Assembly: GCA_963681505.1 (NCBI GenBank)
Contig: OY811986.1
Coordinates: 5,655,238-5,719,237, forward strand
DNA from: Eunapius fragilis
Lineage: Eukaryota > Porifera > Demospongiae > Spongillida > Spongillidae
DNA: 64,000 nucleotides
Direction: 5' to 3'
Part shown: one piece after another, positions 1-13,100 of the stretch
Numbering within the stretch: position 1 is the stretch's first letter
How the letters are laid out: the number at the start of each line of letters is the position of its first letter
Notes under the pieces: model-generated
Told to the model about the DNA's origin: nothing
Database searches by the model: none
What the model saw: only the letters and a program-made list of their open reading frames with translations
Made by a program: the position numbers and the translations under genes

Positions 1-63
1 ACCTTGGTGTGTGGCTGAGCTGAAATGTTAGCACAGTCAAACAGAATACATGTACCCCACAGC

Positions 64-69
64 TTTATT
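64..69 (-). promoter_or_regulatory. Poly(A) signal overlapping the stop codon
   Basis: On the minus strand the reading frame ends V-T-K-TAA, and that TAA lies inside a canonical AATAAA hexamer. If used, the 3' UTR would be only about 10-30 nt long. Confidence 0.5.
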
Positions 70-3000
70 TGGTCACCTGACTAGTGCCCATAACATCTCT
101 GTTGTGCACGGCAACCATTGGGAGTGTCACTTGTGCCTGCCCAGGTTTCCTGACCACACCCATCACATGGTACCTCTCTTCTACCCTCCATCTCTCCTCA
201 TCAAAGCCTTCACCATTGAAGCCATCAAGAACAGCCCTTCGCTGCTTCAGAAAACTTTTGAACAGCTCAAAATCATCCACTGGATCTGTTTTCTGAGTGT
301 GCACACACACAAAGGGACATAACTCCCACCAGGGTGAGTTCCCGAGGGATTTTCATAATCACATATACATCATGGAACGTAAAAGAAAGGATGACACATT
401 TGTCGTGTGATTATCTTTTTCTTATGGTATACACATGCCAACAAATTGTGGGTTGGGTTAGCAACCCCTCCCCTCAATTTAGAATGCACACAGAATGCTA
501 TAGCACTCATCACCAGCAGGGAACAATAGACTTACCTGCTTCTCTCCCTGGTACCATAGCAAAATGGTATCCATCTTTCTGTTGGCCTTCTCCATCATGG
601 CTGCCTTTGTTTGGTAGTGAATCAGCAGCCTTTCCAGTGAGAAGCTGAGAGCAAGTCTGGTAGAAAGTTGTGATGTACGAAAAGGTACCCACCTTCTTTG
701 TAGTCTAGCCAGAGACCACTGCTTGTCACTAGACGATTGCTCTTGAGACTGAAGAAAGTCACTGTGATGTGGTGGGAGTGGATGGAGGGAGGGAGTAATA
801 GGTGGAGATGGTTATAGGGTGTGGCTATATGATACCTGGTGATCTCCTCAAGCAGCTTGGTCCTCCTCTCCCATGTGTGTGCCCATGCTTCCCTGTGGGC
901 ACTGATCCTCTCCTTCATCTCAGACAGTCTCAACTATGTACATGTACGTTAGAGATTTTATCAATAATTTATCACTAGAAATATTTCACATGGGGACTGG
1001 GTACCTGTAACCTTTCCCTTAGCACCTGTCGCTTGGTCTTGAGGAGACCCTTCAGGTTGTGTTGAGCTTTCTCCTGCTCAGCAAGGACTGCATCACAGTC
1101 TGAGAGCTGAATGGGATTGCCTGGAGACAAAGGGAAGTCACAGAGTGAGGCCCCACCCCCTGTCACTCCACATACATCTGGACACACAGTGAGGCCCCAC
1201 CCCCTGTCATGCACATACATCTGGACAATAGCTCAGAGCTAAGTCTTGTATTTATCATGGTCACAAGGCCTTCCAACTTTGAACGGAACTGCCTCCAGCA
1301 CTGTCCAATCTCATCTATGAACTGGTGGTATAAAAGAAAGCGGCCATAAGGATGGGCACCCGGTGTCATGTGGGTGGAGCTACCTCATGCTCCACCCTCT
1401 CCAGAGCATGCTCTCTCTTCTGTTCTATCTCATGCCACTGTCGTATGGCTCCCTCCAAATCTGTGCAGACCAGTAGCCATACAAGGTAACGGCAGGCAGG
1501 CACACCTTATATGGACATTGGCCACCTTATCAGGTATGAAGGAGGAGGGGTCACATACCATGATGTGATGTTGGCATGATGGTGATGTCTTTGGCATATG
1601 TCTGCAAGGGGTTAAAGTGTGTTATATGATCACATGACATGGTCACACGTGCCACACCTCCAGCTTCTCCAGAGCCCTCATTCTTATGGCCTCCTCAGAC
1701 TCCTCCCTCTCTGCCCGTAAAGTGGCTAGTTTGGCGAGGAATGCAGACTCATTTTGTGCTCCTAAGTGTGTGGCTTGTCTCTCTGTAGTGTGCCCCAACC
1801 TGTGCAACATTGTATGTGATGAGTGGTGATGTGTAGGTGGTGAGTGTAGGTGGTATGTGTAGGTGGTGGTGTGTGTAGGTGGTGGAGTATGTGGTGGAGT
1901 GTGTATGAACAATTGATTGTTTGCTCCTTCCAATGGAAATAAGCACTTGGCTATCGAGTGAAAAGCTGAATAAGGTCAGATCTATTTGGACACATTCTGC
2001 AACATCGTGAAGGACATGCACATTCTAATTATTAATAAAGTTAATTTCTAGGCTTACCAAATTGTCTGGTGAGTAACTTCTCTAATATGCATACGAACAA
2101 TGGCTTCCCATCTGGAGTCTTCATCTTCTGTTAACCTCTAACCAGTAGTGGGGTTAACACATGTTGGTTACATAACCAGTAGTGGGGTTAACACATGTTG
2201 GTTACGTAACCAGTAGTGGGGTTAAACACATGTTGGTTACGTAACCAGTAGTGGGGTTAACACATGTTGGTTACGTAACCAGTAGTGGGGTTAACACATG
2301 TTGGTTACGTAACCAGTAGTGGGGTTAAACACATGTTGGTTACGTATTCAGGTTGAATTCATGTGCACAGGTCACATACCTAAGTTCTAGGTCACATGCC
2401 TAAGTTCTAGGTCACATGCCTAAGTTCTAGATCACATGCCTAAGTTCTAGGTCACATGCTTGAGTCAAAAGGTCACATGCAGGTCACAACAAGCATCACA
2501 CCTTATCCAGCAAGGCAGCTCTGTGTCTCTTGGCTCTTTCCAAGATGGCTGCTTCTTTTTCACCGAGCTTCTTCCAGGCCTTGGGAATATGGTGTTTGAT
2601 AACTGTGGTCATAAACTTGCCACAACACTCAGCTGAGTCTGGAGTATTCCACAGGGCTTCAAGCACAATACCCTAGGTGTGGTTTGGACACTGATAGTGC
2701 ACCTTTGACCATACAAACACCCCCATTCCATGATGTCAACAGAGATGTCCTTACCTGAAGGCCAAGCTGGTAGTGAGAAAGGAACTCAAATTTCAGCTGA
2801 AGGAGTTCTGCTTTCTTCTTGACCTCAACAGCCTCCAGTGCATGGCCTTTCTCCATGTTGTGTTGCTGGTCCAGTTCCATTCTTAGAGTCCCCTATTGCA
2901 AAGACCACACCCATAACCTCCATTTGTTGTACACCTCTACTTACAGCATCAGTTCTTGTCAGCTCTTTTATCAAAGTGGTTTCCCTACTCTGTGAGGAGG

Positions 3001-6000
3001 CAGCCTTTTGGAGCAGGGCCTTTGGGTCCAAACAAGGGGCCCCATTACAACCATATACAGTTCAATGGACTGGGCACTACCTCTTCTATCTGGTTATAGT
3101 TGGCAGAAATATCGCTTGACCACCTTTTGAATTGAACGTCAAGTGTATTTTGAAGGAAGAGTTTTTTATCCTGCAGGTCAGCAACAAGCCTGGCTGCCTC
3201 AGAGGGGGCATGTTTGGTATCCATGGTAATCAGATATCCGGCATACCCAACCATGTGGTCGGCAACAAGGAGGTGAAGGTCCCATTCCATTCCAACGATG
3301 CAGTCAACTTCCACCTCCTCATACACCCCCTCCCTGATGGATGCGCGCTTAGGATACGCCTCCAGCAGGCTGGACACAAGTGGTCTAAAAAGGGTTAAAG
3401 TATTTAAAGATGGTGGCCTAGAAGATACTCCCACCTCTGCTTACCTATGGAGTCTATGGAACAGTCTGCTGTACTGCCGCTTGAATAGGGATGACTGAGG
3501 TTGAGTGGAGAGAGGAAGGAGAAGAGGAGAGGTGGGCGGGAAATTGAATTATGTATAAGGGGGCATGTGGGTGGGGGTGTGGGGATGGTGGGGGGATGGT
3601 GTGGGGATGGTGAAGATGGTGGAGGATGGTGTGATTGGAGCACAGTCCTTGTCAGCATGCAAGTCTAGTTAATAAGTGAGTGGCCAAAAATGCCCCTCCC
3701 CTTCCACACTTTCAGCTAAGCCCACTTACCAGTTGGGTGAGGGCAGCTGGTGCTACCTTGTGTGTGGAGGTGACCCTTGTGTGTATGAGGACCCAGAGGC
3801 ATGGCAGGCAGCACAGAGATGCAAGGGAGATGATGCAGACAAAGAGGATGGCTATTCTGTTGTCAGTGACCTTGTCCACCATTACAGTCACACACCCTTC
3901 AGTGGTCTGTAGGTACATCTTACCACTGTACTCAGACAAGTTGGACTGCAGCGAGATAGGCATGGGACCATGTGACAGGCATGGGGACCATGTGATAGGC
4001 ATGGGGACCATGTGATAGGCATGGGGACCACGTGACAGATATGGGGACCATGTGGTAGGCATGGGAACTACGTGATAGGCATGGGGACCATGTGGTGTAT
4101 GGGGACCACATGCTTACATTCACTGAGGCTGGATTTGCTTCAATGCTGAAGAACTTGAGTGATGAGTTGACAAGCAGTGTATGGTTTGTCTGGTATGGCA
4201 CCAGGACATCTGCAATGTACATCAAGGTCACATTCCGATCCAGTGGGAGGAGCTCCAGGGACAGCCAAAGCAAAGCTCTACCCACAGCAGACACGCCCTC
4301 TCCCTGCAAAACCTGGACTCCTTTGAGATCACCCATCACGCTGTAACCGGCTTTGATCACACCCATCCCCTCTGGCACCGCCTCCTGCATGTACACCCTG
4401 TGGGCAGTGGTAGTGGAGGTGGAGGAGTGATATGCAGTTAGCAAGCACTCCACTCTGGTGGACAAACTGTCACTGAACTGCAGAGGAGGAAATGAACCAT
4501 GGGACAATGCATCCACATGTCAAATATGAGACATTACTGTTGTTGCTGATCTGTGGAGCAGGAGGGATGGTTCAACCACTACGGCTTCCACTGATGGCTC
4601 CATCACCTGGCTGTTGCCGATGGTGACAGGAGCAGAGAATGTGATGTGCAGTCCACTGTATGCGAGGTCAAGTAGAACCAGCTTGGCTGACAGAGTAATG
4701 GATGCATTTGATCCGCTAGTGATGTTCCATACGACCAAGGATCCACTTCCAAAGGGGTGGAGACTTGTGATGCTTCCTGCCCCTCCTGTCTGTTCCTGTG
4801 CCACGCCCAGTACTAACAAAGGATTGGAGGGGAGTGGCTGTGCTGATGCAGCTATGGAATTGAGCAATGGAGTGTGGAGTGAGGCAGTATATTGTGGGGA
4901 GTGAGGCAGTGTGGAGTGTGGTGTGTGGAGTGGGGAGTGAGGCAGTGTGGAGTGTGGTGAGTGGAGTGGGGAGTGAGGCAGTGTGGTGTGGTGTGGTGCA
5001 TGGAGTGGGGAGTGAGGCAGTGTGGAGTGGGAAGTGAGGCAGTGTGGAATGTGGTGTGGGAGTGGGGTGAGGCAGTGTGGAGTGGAGTGAGGTAGTGTAT
5101 GTGGGGAGTGAGCATTTAAAAATGTGAGGGAGGAGGGAGGAGAGTAAGGGATTAAAATACGGCCTACCAAGAGCCACCATGACATCAGAGCCACTTGACG
5201 TCAAGTTAACTTTAATGGAGACCACAAATATCTCATTGATGGTGAGGTTACCGCCAAAGGTGTATGGGGAGGAGGTGTTGACGATCTGAATGCTGCCAGT
5301 AAGGACTTCTGGTGTGTTGGTGGGGATAACTGTGGTGGTGATGGTGAGGGTACTCTCTGTGATGATAGTGGTGGTAGGTGTGATGGTGGGGATGACTGCA
5401 GTGGTGATGGTGAGGGTACTCTCTGTGATGATAGTGGTGGTAGGTGTGATGGTGGGGATGACTGCAGTGGTGATAGTGAGGGTGTTCTCTGTGATGATAG
5501 TGGTGGCAGGAGTGATGGTGGGGATGACTGCAGTGGTGATAGTGAGGGTGTTCTCTGTGATGATAGTGGTGGTAGGTGTGATGGTGGCAATGGTGGATGG
5601 TACGGTACTCAAAAAGAGTGTACCATTAATCGACAGAGGTAGGGTCTCTTGGATGGTGATGTTTGGTGCATAGAATGTGATGATTGTATGTGTACATGTG
5701 TGAAGTGAGTGTACATGTGTGCGTGTGCATGTGTGTATGTGTGTGGCGTGTGTACACACGTGTGGTGAGTGTACATGTGTGTGTATGTGTGCATGTGTGT
5801 GAGCAAAGGAAGATGCCAGTAGCCATGGGATACATGCAGCTGAGTCAAACCTTACTGTAGTAATAATCTACTATGATGGTGAAGTTTACTGTCCTTGGAG
5901 GAGGGGCAGATGAAAGGAACGCCATCGGCATTGTAAACAGCACCCCAGCTGTCTGAAGAGCAGGCAGGTAGAGTCCATCTTGGAAAATAAGAGCTGTCTC

Positions 6001-8276
6001 TAAGGGGCAGAAGTAACAATGGCTGAGGACATGGTATTTAATGGATAGTTTGCCTCATTCTCTCTCCCATCCTCCCTATTACCCAGTGTTAACCCTCCCT
6101 ATTACCTATGTTAACTCTTCCTAACCTAGTGTTAACCCTTCCTAACCTATGTTAACTCTTCCTAACCTATGTTAACTCTTCCTAACCTAGTGTTAACCCT
6201 TCCTAACCTATGTTAACCCTTCCTAACCTATGTTAACCCTTCCTAACCTATGTTAACTCTTCCTAACCTATGTTAACTCTTCCTAACCTATGTTAACTCT
6301 TCCTAACCTAGTAATAACCCTCCCTATTACCTATGGTTGCTATGGTGCCGTTACGGTAGTCCACCATCATCATCGGTGCCTCTTCCAAGAATGGGTCCAA
6401 CAGGTCCATCACCACGACGACATCATGTGCCTCCGTATCATACACCGGCAATAAGGCCAATGTGAACATAAGCTCAAACTGGCCCCCTGATATCAGGCTG
6501 CCACTTTGGACTGGAAGAAATGTCACACTTAGAGTCTGTGAAGGTACTTGGACAAGTGACACTGTAACACCTTCCTACATTGGGAGATACACAATGGTTA
6601 CTGTGATGTCTGAGCTGCATGGATTGGGGGAAGGAAGTGTTAGGAAAAAGTCTTAGGTCTGGTTAGGAGTTAAGAAGGGTTAGGAAGGGTTGAGAAGGGT
6701 TAAGGAGGGTTAGGAGTGGTTAGGAAGGGTTAGAAATGTTTAGGAAGGGTTAGGAAGGGTTGAGAAGGGTTAAGAAGGGTTAGGACTGGTTAGGAAGTGT
6801 TAGAAATGTTTAGGAAGGGTTGAGAAGGGTTAAGAAGGGTTAAGAGTGGTTAGGAAGGGTTAGAAATGTTTAGGAAGGGTTGAGAAGGGTTAAGAAGGGT
6901 TAGGAGTGGTTAGGAAGGGTTAACCTTTTTAATCACTGAGCCATACTTCACTGTAGCATCAATGGCTGCCACCTGCACCCCGTGCCCACTACCAAAAGAC
7001 TCTGTCCACAGACGCAACCTCACAGTGCAGTTTTCCAATACCAGCACATCTCTGTCCACGACGGAGCCCACATACAATGATACTGTTATCCAACTCTTGG
7101 TATGGTTAGTCACAGCAAACGTCCCGGAAGTGATCCCAGCCCTATACACAGACATACGTAGTGTATTTCTGTGCCCATATACTCACACCCCATTCCCATG
7201 TACTCATACTCCCATATGTGCATACCACACCCCCTCACACTCCAATTACCCAACGTATGTCACATTGGCAGAAAGGATCACAAGGCTAGCGTTTGTCTGC
7301 ACCATGACGACGAGGTCTTGGAACGGACCCACAATGTACTGCAGCTCCAGGTCCCATTCCGCAGTTTCTGAGTACCCGAGCGAATAGCCATCAGTGAGGG
7401 TGTCATTTGTGGATACCAGGGTTATGCCAAAGGCATCAATGTGTGCCGTGTATATGGGAGGGAACATAGCTGTGTCATGGTAACGCAGTTCCCTGGTAGA
7501 AGCATATGTTGTCATGACAAGCAGGGGACTAATTAGAGTTGCCCCTCCCACGTATAGGACGCTGATTTGGACCTGTGCGGTGTCAGACGGTGTCAGCCAG
7601 TCTGGAATCTGGACTGCCAGGCTCTGACCCTCTGGTAACGTCTCCATGCTCCACAGAGAGGAGGCATTAATAAGAGTGAGAGTGTTAGGGAGGGTCAGGT
7701 TGATGGAGACGTTATAGGCTGGTGTGATGGATCCTGCCTGGTAATTCAAGCTCAGAGTCAGTCCAATATGATTGCCGATGTCAACCACCCTATATTGTAA
7801 GGACCACACCCATTGGCATCAATAAGGTGAAGAGAGATAACCTTTTCCGTACCTTGTGGAGACAGATGCTACAGTTAGGAGGCGGGGTCTCACCACAGGT
7901 AGGGTTTGCGTGTCCAATAGGGTCCTGATGCCTTCGTCGCTCAGGTATTGTGTTGCTATGGAGACTGTCAGGTTACTCCCCTCGCTCCCACTGAGAACGT
8001 CCAGCCGGACCACAACTGTTAAGTTCTCAGCGGTTATCTCCTGTTCTGGATGTGTCCACACATCTCCAAAAGACACCTTTGGTGGGCTGAGGGTTAAAAT
8101 GGTGAACCAATACAGTACATAAGTACGGCCAATGGAAAATACAGTCATGAAAATTTTCTCAACTGTTGATGGATCTTTCATTATAATATTCTTACTATAT
8201 CTTCTACTTTGAATGCAAATGCATTTTTTTTTGTTGCATAGGTTTTACCATTACTTCCACGGTATTGGTCATTAAG

Positions 8277-8316
<40 letters not shown>

Positions 8317-9533
8317 CTTGTTGTCACCCTTAGTTCTGACGTGTCCATGCTTTCTCCAAGCTCCACTTGCAGGGCAGGGAGTAGCGTGATGCTGAGGTTG
8401 GTTTGAAGGCACACAGTCAGGTTCAGGGTAGTCCCCTTGGGTAGCTGAATATTGACCAGGACCCCTAATGCATCCAAGGGGGTCAGGACCAAGAGAGGGA
8501 CATAGGGCGCACCCAGCATGAAATCAAAGTACACTACAGATTGGACGGGAGCAGGAGTCCTTTTCACCAGTGATAACAACAGCTGGAGGACAGAAAAAAA
8601 AAAAAAAAAACAATTAACCAATGGGGACAGGGGGTGGAGCGAACCACGCCCACCTCTGGTCCAAACTCTTCCCCTTGGAGGGGCGGAGGCAGAAAACTGC
8701 TGCGGTAACTTGTAGATGTGAGATTGACAGCCAACATGTGATCAGCAGAGGTATTGAGGGACAGCTACAAAGAATGGAGGCCATTATTAAAATTTGCCAC
8801 TGGAGCTTATTTAAGATTATCTATGCAGTTATTGATACCATTATTTAACCCATCATTGTGCCATCTTGATGTCATTATTATGCATTAACATTACGGGATT
8901 GTTGCTGTGAATGGGAGAACCTAAAGCAATATTATAAAAATTCCAAAGGAGCATCTAAGTTGAGGTGTGTAAATAGCATGATTAAAAATTCAGGCCATTG
9001 TAACTCCCTATGTGAACAGGTCAAATTCCACAGCATAAGAAAGAAGCTGTAGAGGACCTAGGTATCTCTTTGAATACAAAAAATGCATGAAAATGTACGC
9101 GTTAGGTCCCTATTAGCAGCAACAATCTCGCATGATCCATGCAAATTATTAATTTACCTTCATCGTGATGTTCATGAGGAGAGTGCAACCATTAATAATT
9201 TTTGGGCAGCGTATATTTGGCGTGGGTGTGGTGCCCACGTTAACGGAGCAATTGCCCACCCCTGTGGGGCACCCTTCTCCTAAGTACATGCCCAGAGCGA
9301 GCAGGAGGAGCTCAGGTGAGCATTCCAACTGGAAGATTACATCATAGGCCACAGCCTGCTGGGTCTGCATACAGAGGGAAAGCCCCCTCAATGGGTTTTT
9401 ACATTTCATTTGGTTTCATGCAAGGGAAGAAGCATGTGTGACGTATAGCCCACACATCCATATGCCAGGCTGACATACAGATGGTGCTGAATGCAACAGC
9501 ACAGAGGGAGGGAGGGAGGGAGGGAGAGAGAGA

Positions 9534-9585
<52 letters not shown>

Positions 9586-10027
9586 GAGAGAGGATTAGTG
9601 TGTGTACCTCTTGAACCAATGAAACAGTTACATCAATGGTGTCATTGGCCTTCCAGTCACCAACTGGCAATGGTGCTGTTCCCTGATTGGTTTACAATAT
9701 TGGTACATTGCATTTTTTTTTTTACAGAGGAACACTTGCCTTCATATGAGGATGGACAACCTTGAAGGAGCTGATAACATACACATCACTCATGTTTGCA
9801 GCTACTGGTACCACCTGTTGCGTTCAGGAGCAGAGGTGAACATTGATGTAGCGTTAAGGTTAGGCCAGATTACCATATTGCTGCTTGCACTACAGGATCC
9901 AGAGACAAAGGCATTTATCTGAACCGATACAGTGTCGTTAATGTCAGCAATGTTGTTATACACATTTGTGATGGTTCCAAATGAGAACAGAACGTCCTGA
10001 GGCCAAGGAGGGAGATACCATGCACAC

Positions 10028-10104
<77 letters not shown>

Positions 10105-13100
10105 CCTCCTTAGCATACCGTGTTAGCAACGATAATGTTAGGTTGTCCATAGAGAAGCAAGGACCCCCCAGTGAACGGGATTGAAGCATTGATAATGACA
10201 ATGTGACAGTCTTCATGTGAAGGCAAAGACACATCCACATACACCACAGAGATACCCTATTTGAACAATTAAATAAAACAAAGGTACACGTATACGCCTG
10301 GCCATATCAAATTGATAAAGGCTACATGAGCAAGCACATACACACATGAACCATCTTCCTTCTCCCCTCCCCTCCTAATACAACAGCATGTACACACACA
10401 CGCACATGCTGGGAGCTAGTGTACCTCAGGCAACACCATCCTTCCATCCACGGAGACAAGTTCCCCAACTTGCACCACACCAGGAGGGATGTCAGCACTG
10501 GAAGTGGTCACAGACACCTCTAAGGTTGGCACCGTGACTGTGACCTGGGTAGAAGTCCCTATATCATACACATCACTCACACACACACCAATACACCAAA
10601 AAAGTAGCTCTACCATTTGATTTCCACTCGCAGAGTAGTCTCTTCCACGTGGGAACAAGGCGGACTGACTAGACCATACCAATGTGCGAGGGAACGGTAT
10701 CACTTCTCCACTTCTGACATCATCTCGGAGCATGAACTCCATGGCAACCAAAGCCACGTCCCATGTTGCCAGCTCTGGTACTGCAAACACGACGGTCCCG
10801 TTTGAGGTGTTGGGTGCTATGCTAACGCCAGAGCTGAGCGTCAGCCTAGCACCAAGGAACACCACACGGGTGTCGGGGTAGAATACGAAGAGGGAGAGCC
10901 TGAATGCACTGACACTGGGGTTAGGTAGGTGGTAGACTGTGATGGACAGGGTGACAATGTCCCCCGCATCAGCACTCCATACATCAGTTGATTCGGAAGT
11001 TAACAGAGGCTCCACAACCTGGGGAGACAAAAAAAAAAAATGGCAAGATAAAAGATGGAGTGTGGTCAGCGGTGACCCACAGTAAAGGTGATCTCTCGAA
11101 TGGTTGTCATGACACTGTTGTTTGTCACAACAAAGGCTCCATAGTCGACTGTAGACCCTTGCACAAGGAGGGGGTCATTCGGGATGGTGGTCTCCAAAGA
11201 GCAGATGAAGCACTGGTCCTCTGGGTAAGGGTCGCTAGTGTTGCCCGACAGTGGAACCAACACTGAAGGCCCAAAGTCGAAGAGCACAGTTGTCGCTCCC
11301 ACCACAGAGATGTAGCTTGTTCCACCCAGTGCTGAAAATCAAAAAAATTGGATCATGCAACTGTAGTGGGGGCTGCCCAGAGATGGAAGCAGATATATTG
11401 TGCATAATGCAAGACGTTATGTTTAAAGGGTTAAATGTACTGGTACCACTTCCAGGCCTGCCCAGGCCCTCAACTGCTTGGGGTTATATGTACATCTTTC
11501 CCCCAGCCCAACCCCATGGCATTCGGTGACATGACGCAAAGTAAAATTTCAAGAGTACATTGAGTGCAGTTAAAACTGCAGGTAGGATAAAAGCGCTTAT
11601 TACTGTACTTGACTTGCCATATCTCCTATTTCAATACTCCTTCCCCTCGCACGCAACTGCAAGCTTACCATCACCAGCTTTGAGAGTTCTATGGAGCAGG
11701 CTGAATCCAATCACAACGACCGTTGCGTTGTCGACTGCCACTGGCGGAATGGACACATACAGTATCAAACTTGAGAAGATCTCCGGCACGCATGCGCGAA
11801 TCGTCATATTCAGGCGGTCACCGATCGCCACAACGGGTACCGTGGAATATCTCCGTTGCACTATCGTATACGTCCACGGATCAAGGTTTACGGGGAGAAT
11901 CCATACCGTCGCGGTCGTTGCATTGCTGCAAAGTATTCCCGGCAAAGAAGAGCTGTTGCCTTGCGGCAGAGAGTAGAACACGGTTTCTCCCCAGGTGTAC
12001 AGCTCATCCAAAGGAGCTACTTCTTGTGCTATCCGTGTCACATTCAACGTAACGACCAAATAGTCGACACCATATGTGAGTCTAACGGATTGATTTATAT
12101 TTAATAATATTCATTTTTTAAATTGTTTTACTTACTTTTCAAAGTATAGATGTATTCGCTGGTGCTGAAATAAGACCATACTGCAGAAAGGACCGCCTGC
12201 AGTTCCGTTGTAAAGGCACAGCTCGGCCACTTCCGAAGCGACGAACCTTTCATCGATCCAAAAGGTGACGTTGGCCTTGTAAACGCTGTACCACTGTAGT
12301 GGGGCCACCCCGAAGGTAAGGACGAGGCTATCTCCGGCATCGCCCCACCAAGCGGAGGGGTAAATGAACAGTCCCACTTCCGGCTTTCCAATCGATATCT
12401 TAAAGTTAGTGTAATTTTGTGATTGAAGCATGAGGGGTGCCGCCCAGGCTGCCCAGTTAGGTAGTGTGTTCTCTTGCATAAAATCCACTAGTACGGTGAT
12501 ATTGTCTTCGCGCAAAATATCGCAGATATTGTAACGGCACGAAGGTTGAATGTCCACTCTTCCCGCCAGCGCAATACGAATATCGGCATCCGTACAATTC
12601 CCGGAGTTGCTTCCCGCCGCGGCGGTTTCGCGGTACTGTATGGGACCAATGGAGGCCGTCAGTACAGTGTTTAACGGATTATAGGCAAACTTGTAGTTAA
12701 TGTTCGAGCGTGTGACTCCGTTCCCGTAAGGGCACGAGGAGTACGGGCAAAGAGCCGATACAAGAGTCAAGTCGTAGGGCAGTCGCGTGACCCGAAAGTC
12801 GGTAATGTTGAGTGCGATACACGGTATCATGTTTTCCCATGTGTAGTAATTGGGTACCAGAATCGTCACGCTTAAGTCAGCAGTCACACAAGGCACGTTT
12901 ACGGAGATTTCCGATGAAAACAAGTCCCCGTCGTTTGTAGGGATGACCCACTTCAGTTGAGTGTAATCCGCAGATGCGTGAAGCGGAAGCTTCAGTGTGA
13001 AATCGTGCGCGAACGGCAATGCAGCCACATAGCTACTGTCCCGTACAGTTTTCACCAGCGTTGCGTTGGAGTAGCTGTATGCGGCGAATAAATCGAAATT

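Noticed and set aside
4716-5759. 347-codon minus ORF as a single exon
   Set aside because: Only the part around 5600-5220 looks like ectodomain; the rest runs through GTGGAGTG and GT repeats and is more likely intronic.
6655-6925. Interstitial telomere repeat
   Set aside because: GGTTAGGAAGG resembles but does not match TTAGGG periodicity; it is a local minisatellite.
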